Source of the DNA: a virus
Length of the DNA stretch: 25,516 nt
Virus record (IMG/VR): IMGVR_UViG_3300042566_000237
Location: 1 to 25,516 of that record
Direction: 5' to 3' (one strand)
Of this stretch, positions 16,221-24,314 are shown piece by piece. Position numbers and translations under genes: made by a program. Below the pieces are notes generated by a model that searched no databases, was not told the DNA's origin, and saw only the letters and a program-made list of their open reading frames with translations. Within the stretch, counting starts at the first letter, position 1; each line of letters opens with the position of its first letter.

Positions 16221-18314
16221 TCACCTGAAAATGACAATGAGAGCGGGGTCAACATCGACCTCGTTTCCGCTGCTCGTTCTGTTGCGAAGCTGCACGCTGC
16301 CCGGAAGAAGCGCGCTCTGGGCGGAAAACGCGGTAGACGCCGCGCGGGGTGCAATAACGGCTACGTTACTGCTGTTGGTCAACGCGGAAGCCTGACTGGC
16401 GGCAATGCAGTAGTTGGCGTCCGGCATAGCCACGGTGAAATTCACCGTGTACTCGCCCACGCCATCGTCCAGCACCGAGCTACAGTTCGCGGCCTTCCTG
16501 ATCGTAACGGTGCCGATACCATCAAAATTGACCCACGCGCGAGACGCAAACGTGGGGGCCGCGCCTTCCGATGGAGTGATCCCCAGCATGGTCTGGACCT
16601 GCGCGGTCGTCAGGTCGCGCGGGTCGGCAGCGGCAGCGGTATTGTTTCCCTTGATGGTAAGGGCGGGCATGTCTGCGAGCTTGAGGTTCGTGACGGCGTT
16701 CGCGTCGATAGCCCACGCAGTGCCTGTTCCCGATACGGTGATGTCACCCTTGTCGCCGTCCACAAGCCCCACGCCCGTCATCGTGGAGCTTACAGTCAAC
16801 GTGCCAGCGGTATCGTCATAGGCGACGGAAACACCGTTGCCAGCCTTGACCAATACGCCCACGCGGTCATCGACAGCCTCCGAAAAGTCCGTGATCTGAG
16901 ACGCCGTGTGTGTGTGGCTGTTGGTGGAAGCCCAGACCGGCGGGAGGGCAGCGCCCTTCGACGTGAGAACCTGACCGTCAGTGCCAAAGTTCGCTCCACC
17001 CAGACCAATCGCGCCCGACGAGTTAATGCGAAGACGTTCTGTCGGCACTGCTGCACCGTCAGCAGTCGTACTGAGCACAAGTCGCCCCGGCATGTCGTTT
17101 GTGCCGGGTGTTCCGTCAACGGCAGCCGAAATTGCTGCCGCTACAATAAAGGACGCGCCGTCGTCACCGTTAAATGCAACTGCGCCAAGATCGTCCCCGC
17201 TTTGAACAATTACTCTGGTGCCGATTGTGGCCCCGCGCGATTTTGAGAGGGCAACCTGACTTCCTGCACCCGAACCCGTCCAAAGCGTTGCGCCAAGCGC
17301 GGCATTATCCGTTATGGTGCCGTGTGTCTGGACGCGCGGGGTGATCTGACCGCCATAAGAATTGTCCGTGTTAACAGTCGTTGTGTGGCCCGAAACGATT
17401 TGACCCGCCTGTGTGATGATCGTGGGCGTTGCGTCAGGGCTTGTGCTGTCTTCAACAACAAGAGCATCGCCCGCCCCTGTCTGGGTAATGATAATAGCTG
17501 GAGTAGCGGCATTCTCCGCTACATGAAGTCTTGCGCCTGCGGCATTCGTGCCGATACCAACCTTACCGTCAGAGGCAATACGCATCCGCTCACTTGGGGC
17601 TGAAGCGCCGTCTGCCGTGGTTGCAAAAACAAGCCGTCCCGGCATGTCACTTGTGCCGGGCGTCCCGTCGGACATACCAATAATGGAAGCAGCCGTAACA
17701 AAAGCGGAGCCGTCATCGCCTGCAAATACAAGAGCGCCAAGGCCGTCACCGCTTTGAACGGGGCTATACGCTCCAATGGCCGCAGAGCGAGACTTGGACA
17801 TAATCATCTGGACAGGTGAGCCAGAGTTGTTCCAGAGAGTATTGCCGAGCGTGGAAGCTGTTGACGATACTCCGTGGAGCTGCAACCGAACAGAGGTCGG
17901 TAGCCCGGTGTATCCGTCTGTGTCGATGGGTAAAGTGTGCCCTGAAATAATGGTCCCGACATCGGTGATTACGAACGGGGTTGCGTCAGGGTTAGTGCTG
18001 TCTTCAACCAGCAAAGCGTTGCCCGCGCCGCGCTGCGTGATGCGGAGGCCGGGAGAACTGTCGCTCACGTCGATGATACGCGGAACAGGCGTGTAGACAC
18101 CGCCGTCAGTGCCAAGCACCGTCGTATTGCCCGCATCAGTCGAAACGGAGGCACCGTCGGAGGAAATGAGATCGACCGGGTTGCCCGCAGGATCAATCAC
18201 GCCAAGTTGCTTATCTGCGAAATTCACATAAAGCGAACCCGTCGGCTGAGAGCCCGTTGCGGGACGTGCGCCAGCAACGCTGGACCGGGATACTTGAACG
18301 TGGGTACGCGACAT
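16221..18314 (-). CDS. Large tail fibre / receptor-binding protein with two duplicated modules (697 aa)
   Basis: The ATG at 18314 has AGAGGAG 8 bases upstream and lies one base after the HNH stop. The N-terminus contains GSLYVNFADKQLGVID, a small attachment-type motif shared with two neighbours. Two homologous modules follow at about residues 88-255 and 272-438. Both carry ALLVEDST/ALVVEDST, SGHT, LSKSR/MSKSR, VQSGD, DGTPGT-DMPGRLV and ERMRI/ERLRI segments. Next comes SHTHTASQITDFSEAVDDR, a frequent fibre motif. The C-terminal domain, with WVNFDGIGTVTIRKAANCSS and VNFTVAMPDANYCIAAS, is widespread at the ends of phage fibres. The protein probably contacts the host surface. Translation is coupled to the preceding HNH gene. 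Confidence 0.88.
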   Translation of the reverse strand: MSRTHVQVSRSSVAGARPATGSQPTGSLYVNFADKQLGVIDPAGNPVDLISSDGASVSTDAGNTTVLGTDGGVYTPVPRIIDVSDSSPGLRITQRGAGNALLVEDSTNPDATPFVITDVGTIISGHTLPIDTDGYTGLPTSVRLQLHGVSSTASTLGNTLWNNSGSPVQMIMSKSRSAAIGAYSPVQSGDGLGALVFAGDDGSAFVTAASIIGMSDGTPGTSDMPGRLVFATTADGASAPSERMRIASDGKVGIGTNAAGARLHVAENAATPAIIITQTGAGDALVVEDSTSPDATPTIITQAGQIVSGHTTTVNTDNSYGGQITPRVQTHGTITDNAALGATLWTGSGAGSQVALSKSRGATIGTRVIVQSGDDLGAVAFNGDDGASFIVAAAISAAVDGTPGTNDMPGRLVLSTTADGAAVPTERLRINSSGAIGLGGANFGTDGQVLTSKGAALPPVWASTNSHTHTASQITDFSEAVDDRVGVLVKAGNGVSVAYDDTAGTLTVSSTMTGVGLVDGDKGDITVSGTGTAWAIDANAVTNLKLADMPALTIKGNNTAAAADPRDLTTAQVQTMLGITPSEGAAPTFASRAWVNFDGIGTVTIRKAANCSSVLDDGVGEYTVNFTVAMPDANYCIAASQASALTNSSNVAVIAPRAASTAFSAQSALLPGSVQLRNRTSSGNEVDVDPALIVIFR
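17001..18053. repeat. Tandem duplicated module within the 697-aa fibre gene
   Basis: Two protein modules (encoded by about 18053-17550 and 17501-17001) align throughout with an offset of about 185 residues, again with diverged DNA. Confidence 0.78.
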
Positions 18315-18315
18315 A

Positions 18316-18807
18316 TTAGGCGCTCCTCTTGAGTGGGTAGAACCAAGTTGTTTTTCCTGTGGGCAACGTCACACGAACGCGGCCCTTTGCTGTCTCCGAA
18401 AGACGCGAGCGCATGGCAGCGGTCTTCTCCCGCCCCTTCTGCTTTGCGGAAATAGCTGCGCTCCGCGCACGGCGTTCCTCGGGTGTGGCGGCAGTCCAGC
18501 CGTTCGTGCGCGGATGGCGGTTACGACCGTGCATGTCCCGTGCGTTCGAGGTAGGATCGCCCGCGTAGTGATGGTCTGGGTTACAGCAGCGAGGGTTATC
18601 GCAGCGGTGACAGACGATCTTGCCTTCCGGCACAGGTCCGTGAACGCTTTCAAACGCCCACACATGAGCGCCACGAGTTTTACCGCCGCGTGTGATCCAC
18701 CCGTAGCCCGTGCTATTCACGGGACCAAGCCATTCAACGCACCCAGTATCCGGGTCTTTCTTGGTTCTCGACCAAAGCTGTTCTTCAATAGTTTTGACAT
18801 ATGTCAT
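18316..18807 (-). CDS. Free-standing HNH homing-type endonuclease (163 aa)
   Basis: The ATG at 18807 has GAGG 6 bases upstream. The core shows PDTGCVEWLG, GAHVWAFESVHGPVPEG, then CHRCDNPRCCNPDHHYAGD (residues 66-84) and TSNARDM. These give the HNH zinc and catalytic His/Asn positions of the phage/intron-associated HNH family. The basic helical region 108-143 (TPEERRARSAAISAKQKG) resembles NUMOD-like DNA-binding repeats. The C-terminus ends in LPTGKTTWFYP. It sits exactly between two fibre genes and reads in the same direction, as is usual for free-standing homing endonucleases. It is a relative, not a copy, of the HNH protein at 24315-24797. Confidence 0.9.
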   Translation of the reverse strand: MTYVKTIEEQLWSRTKKDPDTGCVEWLGPVNSTGYGWITRGGKTRGAHVWAFESVHGPVPEGKIVCHRCDNPRCCNPDHHYAGDPTSNARDMHGRNRHPRTNGWTAATPEERRARSAAISAKQKGREKTAAMRSRLSETAKGRVRVTLPTGKTTWFYPLKRSA

Positions 18808-18835
18808 TAAGCACCTCGCTCATCTGGCAGGGGTA

Positions 18836-18859
18836 TGGGGCGCACCGGAGTACGCCCCA
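18836..18859 (-). terminator. Weak hairpin between the 330-aa fibre gene and the HNH gene
   Basis: A 7-bp stem (TGGGGCG with CGCCCCA) with a 10-base loop lies 13 bases after the fibre stop. There is no T-run on the transcribed strand, so termination would be inefficient at best. Confidence 0.35.
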
Positions 18860-18872
18860 CCGATTGCGTTAG

Positions 18873-19865
18873 CTAAAATGTCCCACCGTCGATGGGAGCG
18901 AGAAGCGCCACCTCGACCTGATCGAGAGCGCCCTGCACGTCGGTGGCGGTGATGATGGCGTTGCCGGTGGCGTCGTAGGCAACATCCGAAGCAACCACAG
19001 TCGTCGGGCCGAGCGGGAGAACCGCCAGCTTCACGCCGTCACAGCCAACCCAGTCAGCCTTGCCAGCGGAGACGCCAGTAACGCCCGTGACCGAGCCAGC
19101 CACCGTGACGATCCAGAAGTAGTTCTTCGTGAGGGCCGGGTCCACGTCAGCGATGTTCGCCGGGACGTTGGCAACATTCGAGGCGGGCGTGATGTCGCCC
19201 GTCGAAGCGTCAAGCGTACCAGCGTAGATGATGCCGCCAGCCACCATAGCGAAGTTCGACTGGAGTTCGTTGATCGCCGGGACGAGGGTCTTGGCGGTCG
19301 TCGTGAGGGTCGAGAGGCCACCACCGAGAACGTCAGTCTTGAGGAGGGCCGTATCGACAAACTTGTTGGCGGTGCCAGCCTCAACGTCGGCAGTGACGGC
19401 CTTGTTGACAGCCAGCTTGCCCGAGCTGTCGATGATGGTGACGCCATCAGCGATGCCGCCAACGGCCACGGAGAGCGTGCCGTCGCCATTGTCGATGATG
19501 GTGGTGCCGTCACCCGTGTTCGACGGGCCGCTTGCCGCGCCGAAGGTCAGGTTGCCAGCGCCGTCGGTGACGATGGTCTGGCCAGCCGCGCCGCCCGAGA
19601 CGAGAAGGTCGGCGATGGCGATGGCGAGCTTGGCACCGGCCCCGAAGGTCTTGTTGCCGGTGATGGTCTGCGCGCCCGCCAGTTCGACCTGACGATTGGA
19701 GCCGATAAGAACCTGATGCGCGGTGCCGTCACCGATCACAAGGCCGTTGGCGGCAGCGCCGCCAGTGAAGCCGCCCTTGGCGTAGGCGAGTTCGCCTTCC
19801 AGCAGGGTCGGAACCGCAACGGCGGTCGCGCCGACATTACGGAGAATTTGGATTTTCGTCGTCAT
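18873..19865 (-). CDS. Fibre-like / tail protein with attachment motif (330 aa)
   Basis: The ATG at 19865 has AGGAG 9 bases upstream. The N-terminus (PTLLEGELAYAKGG and NGLVIGDGTAHQVLIG) matches the short motif found at the start of many phage receptor-binding proteins. Then follow Gly/Thr/Asp-rich beta repeats (GDGTTIIDNGDGTLS), the motif ANKFVDTALLKTDVLGG, and LVPAINELQSNFAM, which recurs in fibre and tail proteins. The C-terminus is TATDVQGALDQVEVALLAP. I see no depolymerase or lectin motif. Most likely it is a minor fibre or a fibre-attached protein. A weak hairpin follows the gene. Confidence 0.8.
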   Translation of the reverse strand: MTTKIQILRNVGATAVAVPTLLEGELAYAKGGFTGGAAANGLVIGDGTAHQVLIGSNRQVELAGAQTITGNKTFGAGAKLAIAIADLLVSGGAAGQTIVTDGAGNLTFGAASGPSNTGDGTTIIDNGDGTLSVAVGGIADGVTIIDSSGKLAVNKAVTADVEAGTANKFVDTALLKTDVLGGGLSTLTTTAKTLVPAINELQSNFAMVAGGIIYAGTLDASTGDITPASNVANVPANIADVDPALTKNYFWIVTVAGSVTGVTGVSAGKADWVGCDGVKLAVLPLGPTTVVASDVAYDATGNAIITATDVQGALDQVEVALLAPIDGGTF

Positions 19866-19883
19866 AGTCAGTTACTCCTGTTT

Positions 19884-20174
19884 TTAGAAAGACCCGGCGG
19901 AAATGGCTCCGCCCCACTTCACGACACCTGCCGGGTCTACGGTCAGGGCATCGTTTTGGCCGAGAGGCGGCGTGGGCAGGGTTGCGCCCGGCGTGCTTCC
20001 GCTCCCGAAGCTCGATGTCGGCACCAGCTTGAGGGTGCCGTTTGCGCCCGTGACGAGCGCGTGGTCTGTGGCTGCGCCGACAACGCGCATCTGCGCGATG
20101 TCATCGACGGAGAAGTTCTCTCCGGGCTTCAGTGTGATGTCGTATGCGCGATCAAGAGTGCGGCTCATGGTCAT
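19884..20174 (-). CDS. Small protein of the fibre module (96 aa)
   Basis: The start ATG at 20174 overlaps the previous stop (ATGA); an in-frame ATG at 20168 is also possible. The protein has AYDITLKPGENFSVDDIAQ, a short beta segment and a Gly/Ser/Pro-rich middle, then NDALTVDPAGVVKWGGAISAG at the end. I do not recognise a family. Beta-rich composition, size and tight coupling to a preceding structural gene point to a small virion or fibre-connector protein. Confidence 0.65.
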   Translation of the reverse strand: MTMSRTLDRAYDITLKPGENFSVDDIAQMRVVGAATDHALVTGANGTLKLVPTSSFGSGSTPGATLPTPPLGQNDALTVDPAGVVKWGGAISAGSF

Positions 20175-20587
20175 GCCCTCGGAGCGATAGTGAAATTGAT
20201 AGTTTTGAGTTCTTTGCCGGGGATGCTCGACAAGTCTTGGAGGGAGCAGTCGAGATTGCCGTAACCGTTCGCGGCGAAGGTCTTGGTGAACGAGCGGCCC
20301 ACATAGCCATTACGCGGCATCTGTGTGCAGCGGAACATATATACTTCGTTGGGATCGCCAGCGGGCCAGCCGTCCAGAACCGTGAACTTGACTTCGTAGT
20401 TCGGCAGATACTCGACCTCAACGTCGTAGAGGTAAGGCGGGGCTGACACCGCTGCGGTCCACACTTGCTTCCAAGCGCCGCCTACAAGCGTGTGAACCTT
20501 CTGGGGGGTCTTCCAGACGCCATTTACGAGGACGCCTTTCGGAGTTGCCGCCTTCCATGCGTTCGCGTTGAGGACTTTGATCGTCAT
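20171..20587 (-). CDS. Small virion-type protein of the fibre module (138 aa)
   Basis: I chose the ATG at 20587 (MTIKVLNANAWKAATPKG) because it lies one base after the previous stop; the upstream extension is a shadow of the 576-aa gene. The first 45 residues include GVWKTPQKVHTLVGGAWKQVW, a short Trp-centred repeat found in phage virion proteins. The remainder is beta-rich (YDVEVEYLPNYEVKFTVLDG) and may form a small immunoglobulin- or fibronectin-like domain. Function is unknown; a fibre tip or decoration role would fit the context. Confidence 0.72.
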   Translation of the reverse strand: MTIKVLNANAWKAATPKGVLVNGVWKTPQKVHTLVGGAWKQVWTAAVSAPPYLYDVEVEYLPNYEVKFTVLDGWPAGDPNEVYMFRCTQMPRNGYVGRSFTKTFAANGYGNLDCSLQDLSSIPGKELKTINFTIAPRA

Positions 20588-20588
20588 C

Positions 20589-22319
20589 CTAGTATTCCAC
20601 CCACAGAGTTCCGGGCGAGAGGCCCGTGGTTGCGGGGGCCGAAGCGCCAGCCGCCGTGGCGATGACGCGGCCATCCACATAATCCTTGCGAACGGCTTCA
20701 CCTGCGGCTGGCGCGGTGGTCGGCAGTTCGATCATGCCGCTGGAGGCGATTTTCGTTGCAGCAGAGCCGCGAGAGAGGGTCACACCGCCGGAACCGAACT
20801 GCACGCCCACGCCCGTCGCGGGCGTGACCATCGGGACGAGGTTCGTGATGTTTGCGCCCGCGAAGATGACGATGTTCGTCGTGTTGCTGCGAACGGCAAC
20901 GCCGCCAGAGCCGCCAAACACGTTGTAGCCCGTGGTGCCGTACTGGAACCCGGCGATAGAGGTGGGCATCGTGATCGTGCCCGTCATAGTCCCGCCAGCC
21001 AGCGGGAGCCTTCCGTCAACGTACTTCTTGTTAGCGAGGTCGTTATCAACGGTCGGCGAGAATGCCGTCTGCGGAGCGCCGCCCAAGAACTGAGCGACAC
21101 CCGTCTCTGGGCTTGCAACGAATACCTGCTTGCCGCTCGGAGCAATGAGACGGATGTAGGCCGTGTCCATGTAGAGGTAGGCGTCAGTGCCGTTCTGCCC
21201 ACCCGAGTAGGCCGAGGGCGAGAACCGCAGGGGGCCGCTCATCACATCGCCCGACTTGCGGACGTAGGCAGTGCTGGTGAAGCTATCCACATACTGCTTC
21301 GTAGCCGCGTGGAGGGCATCCGTGGGGTCAGCCGGGAGCTTGACCGGAACCGTGGCGGTGATGGCCGCGCTGCCGAAGGCGATGATGCTCGTCCCACCCT
21401 TGCGGATCAGGAGGCCCGTCGCGTTGTCGTAGAGGCTGTAGCCGTTCGGCGTCGAGATGAAGTCCATCGTCGCCGGGACATTGATGGCACCCGTCATCGT
21501 GCCGCCCGCGAGGGGCAGGTACGCGCCAGTCGTGCCGCCAGCCGCCGACAGGACGCCATTGGCGTCGATGGACAGGTTCGCGCCTACCTTGATGCCGCCA
21601 AGGACGGTCGCAGAGGCCGTGGGAAGGGTGTAGGGCGTGGCGGGCGGGAAAGTAACATTGCCGAAGAGAAGCTGCCCGTCTTCCTGCACGCCCCTCACGA
21701 ACTCGTTTTCGGGATTGACGGTCGGGACGTTCGCGTAGACGCCGCCCAGCTTGTTGCCCTTGGCGGGCGGCACCGCGATTTCCTTGAAGATCGGCGCGCC
21801 GCTCGTCGAGATGCCGTACTGTGTGAAGCCGGGTTCTGCCTCTGCCGCGTACACGCCGCCCAGCTTGTCAGTCTGCGGCGTGGGGATGCCGAGGGCGGCG
21901 ATCCGCTGGTTCACATAGTCCACACGCGCCGCGTGGTTGTCTTCGATAGCGTAGAGGGGCAACTCAATCGGGCGCGAGGCGACGATCTTGTCCACCTGAA
22001 GGGTGAACGTCGCGTCTCCGTCGTTCACGGACAGGACGACCTTCGTTCCGTCAGAGGACACAGCCGCATTGAAGGGGCCGGAAGCCCACGTCAGGGTGTC
22101 GGTGTCAACGGGGCCGACAATGCTGCCAGTCATTTCCCCGCCAGCGAGAGGCAGGTAGCTTGCGAACTCACCCTTGTCGTTGATGAGGACAGGCTGGCCC
22201 GCCGCGTCGCCGATCCAGACCTTCTTGTCGGTCACGTTGACGGCGAGTTCGCCGGGCGCGAGGCTCGCGGGTTCCGTACCCGCCGTGAAGCTGCGCTTGA
22301 TGAGGATTGTGTTCGTCAT
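20589..22319 (-). CDS. Tail fibre protein with PLAGGxMTG repeats (576 aa)
   Basis: The start ATG at 22319 overlaps the previous stop by ATGA. The N-terminus, with PASLAPGELAVNVTDKKVWI then GDAAGQPVLIN, is a common virion-attachment motif in phage fibres. Three copies of the LPLAGGxMTG motif (YLPLAGGEMTGSI, YLPLAGGTMTGAI, RLPLAGGTMTGTI) and three xxYVDxR-type segments (ATKQYVDSF, NKKYVDGR, RKDYVDGR) are classic tail fibre repeats. KLGGVYA repeats (about residues 155 and 190) resemble the registration repeats of trimeric fibres. No chaperone or peptidase domain is visible. Together with the 635-aa protein it forms a two-gene fibre unit. Confidence 0.88.
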   Translation of the reverse strand: MTNTILIKRSFTAGTEPASLAPGELAVNVTDKKVWIGDAAGQPVLINDKGEFASYLPLAGGEMTGSIVGPVDTDTLTWASGPFNAAVSSDGTKVVLSVNDGDATFTLQVDKIVASRPIELPLYAIEDNHAARVDYVNQRIAALGIPTPQTDKLGGVYAAEAEPGFTQYGISTSGAPIFKEIAVPPAKGNKLGGVYANVPTVNPENEFVRGVQEDGQLLFGNVTFPPATPYTLPTASATVLGGIKVGANLSIDANGVLSAAGGTTGAYLPLAGGTMTGAINVPATMDFISTPNGYSLYDNATGLLIRKGGTSIIAFGSAAITATVPVKLPADPTDALHAATKQYVDSFTSTAYVRKSGDVMSGPLRFSPSAYSGGQNGTDAYLYMDTAYIRLIAPSGKQVFVASPETGVAQFLGGAPQTAFSPTVDNDLANKKYVDGRLPLAGGTMTGTITMPTSIAGFQYGTTGYNVFGGSGGVAVRSNTTNIVIFAGANITNLVPMVTPATGVGVQFGSGGVTLSRGSAATKIASSGMIELPTTAPAAGEAVRKDYVDGRVIATAAGASAPATTGLSPGTLWVEY

Positions 22320-24223
22320 CCGAAGACCCCGCAATCGTGATTGTGCTGCGGGACCGGCCCCTTCGCGTTCGGGATACCCACGACTGCCCACGCCTGTGCG
22401 CTGGACAGCGGAGCTTCCGAGAAGGTGATGTCGGTGCCGCTGATGGTGAAATCGATGCCCGGATTGAGCATCACGCCGTCGAGGGACGTGAACACGCCCG
22501 CCTCGGAAGGCGGCGAATATAAGCTACCCGCGACGTAGATCGGGAAGGTCTTGCTGATACCGTTGAAAATCCAACGCTCTGTTTCGATCTTCTCGGCGGT
22601 CGTCGGGACGATCTGGACGCCGCCCAGTTTCGCCACCTCGAAAACTTCGATGATGACCGAAGTCCCTACGCTGACACCGCGAATGAGGACGATCTCAACG
22701 TCAGACGCGATACGGTACTCGTCTTCCTCAATCCGCACGCCATTTACGTGTACGATGGTGTTGGCGGTCGGGGCCAGAAGCCCCATGAGGGTATTCCCAA
22801 ACTTGTCAGTGCCGCCGAACGCCGCCTGCCCCTGCACTGAGGCGGAATACGTGAACCGCGTGAAGGTGCTGGGGCTGGGATAGAGAACCCGTATTTCCTC
22901 GGGGCCGAGGGGCATACCCAACAGACCCCACGAACGGGCGTCCTTCTGGGGCGCAAAGTCGAACGTGATGAAAGTTCCTGACACCGTGAAGTCGATGCCG
23001 GGGTCGTGCATGACGCCATCGATGCTGATGAGGACGTTCGCCGCGTTCGTCGGCGCGTAGAGCGCGCCCTGCACGTAAATCGGGAAGGTGCGGGTTTCGC
23101 CGTCGAAGGTCCACATCGACGTGTCGATCTTGCCCGCTGTCGCGGCGTAGATCGTCTGCGGAATATCAAGTCTTTCGACGGTGACAACGCTGTTGTTGGC
23201 GGGGGCGCGGGTCAGCCGGATGTGGGTGCTGTCTGCGACGTGCCAGTCATACGTCTCAAGGAGCCTGACACCGTTGAGGTAGACATTCACATTGGCGTTG
23301 CGGTTCGTCAGGTCTTGCGGCGTGCGACCGAAAATATCGACGCCGCCGAAGAGCGTCTGGCTGTCGGCGCTGAGATACTGGAACTCCTGCAAGTCGCCGG
23401 TCGTCGGAATAGCGGCCCGCTGCCACTCGTCGCCGGTCCAGACATACATCGCCTCTTCGGCGGTATTCCAGTACATCGTGCCGGGAACAAGCGGATCGCC
23501 GTGGGGGCATTCGACTGGCGGTGCGCTGTAGGCACCGAGGAAGAACCGGCAGAGGTCTTTGATCTCTTCCCGAACGATCTCGCCCGCGCGATGCGCCCAC
23601 CACCGAGACGACCAATGGTCGCCCGTGATGCCCATGACCTCCAAGATGTTCGGCGGGATCGTGTCAGGCATATACTCGGCCCAGTGGGCCGAAAGCACCG
23701 CGTAGTCCTGCGCCTGATTGCGGGCGTAGATCGCGTCATTCGCGTAATTGAACGTGTCGAATGCCTTGTCCTCGACCCGCCGTTCTACCTGTTCGGCAGC
23801 TCCAGCCGCGCGAGCAATGATCTCCAGTGCGCTTCCGGCACCGCCCGTGATCTCATTCGTAGCCAGCTTGGCTTGTTCAGCGGCCTCGGAGGCTGCTTGG
23901 GCCGAAGACGCCGCGCGGTCTGCCGCGATGCGCGCCTCGACGGCCCCGCTGCTGATCGCCGCAACGTCCTGCGCGACATCCTTGCGGATGTCCTTCGTCA
24001 GGTCATCGATAAGACTGGGGTCGAGGGTGTCCTTGGTAACAAGGCCGTTCTTGAGTTGGCCGTCGTCGCGCCGAATGTCTTGCAGGGCTTCCTGCGTTTC
24101 GGTGATGGCCTGACGGTGTTCGCTGAATTGGGCGTCAATGCGATCCCCCGGAAGGGGCACCCCCGGTTGGTTCACGGCATGCGATGTAAAGGAATATACC
24201 TGATCGGGCTTCTTCATCGTCAT
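22316..24223 (-). CDS. Tail fibre / virion-anchoring fibre protein with a tandem module duplication (635 aa)
   Basis: I chose the ATG at 24223 because the sequence then opens MTMKKPDQVYSFTSHAVNQP, the usual start of this fibre type. The frame could begin at 24268; neither start has a good SD. Residues to about 60 (PLPGDRIDAQFSEHRQAI, then IRRDDGQLKNG) match the N-terminal anchor of many podovirus fibres. Then a helical, Ala-rich coiled coil runs to about 180. WNTAEEAMYVWTGDEWQRA follows. Two related modules lie at about 291-440 and 468-618: both contain LFGG/AFGG-x-D-x-FG, VNGVR or LNGVR, TFPIYV, LY(A/S)P, DGVM and PGIDFT(V/I)SGT. It probably joins the other fibres to the tail. Confidence 0.87.
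   Translation of the reverse strand: MTMKKPDQVYSFTSHAVNQPGVPLPGDRIDAQFSEHRQAITETQEALQDIRRDDGQLKNGLVTKDTLDPSLIDDLTKDIRKDVAQDVAAISSGAVEARIAADRAASSAQAASEAAEQAKLATNEITGGAGSALEIIARAAGAAEQVERRVEDKAFDTFNYANDAIYARNQAQDYAVLSAHWAEYMPDTIPPNILEVMGITGDHWSSRWWAHRAGEIVREEIKDLCRFFLGAYSAPPVECPHGDPLVPGTMYWNTAEEAMYVWTGDEWQRAAIPTTGDLQEFQYLSADSQTLFGGVDIFGRTPQDLTNRNANVNVYLNGVRLLETYDWHVADSTHIRLTRAPANNSVVTVERLDIPQTIYAATAGKIDTSMWTFDGETRTFPIYVQGALYAPTNAANVLISIDGVMHDPGIDFTVSGTFITFDFAPQKDARSWGLLGMPLGPEEIRVLYPSPSTFTRFTYSASVQGQAAFGGTDKFGNTLMGLLAPTANTIVHVNGVRIEEDEYRIASDVEIVLIRGVSVGTSVIIEVFEVAKLGGVQIVPTTAEKIETERWIFNGISKTFPIYVAGSLYSPPSEAGVFTSLDGVMLNPGIDFTISGTDITFSEAPLSSAQAWAVVGIPNAKGPVPQHNHDCGVFG
22370..23353. repeat. Tandem duplicated module within the 635-aa fibre gene
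   Basis: Two protein modules of about 150 residues (encoded by roughly 23353-22904 and 22822-22370) share motif order and many identical residues, but the DNA has diverged. This indicates an old duplication that lengthened the fibre. Confidence 0.75.
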
Positions 24224-24314
24224 GTTGCTTGCGTTGACTGTGGCCCTTGCCGATGGGGCAGCGAACATGACGGCAACGCGATTTGTAGCTCAAAGTTGGC
24301 TGCGTGGCAAGACG

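Noticed and set aside
16179-17246. Plus-strand frame of 355 codons
   Set aside because: It is antisense to the 697-aa fibre gene and has no recognisable domain or ribosome site.
20568-22340. Plus-strand frame of 590 codons
   Set aside because: It mirrors the 576-aa fibre gene; composition is Arg/Asp/Val-rich as expected for an antisense shadow.
16221-24223. Possible diversity-generating retroelement target among the fibres
   Set aside because: No reverse transcriptase, template repeat or C-type-lectin variable region is visible in the window.
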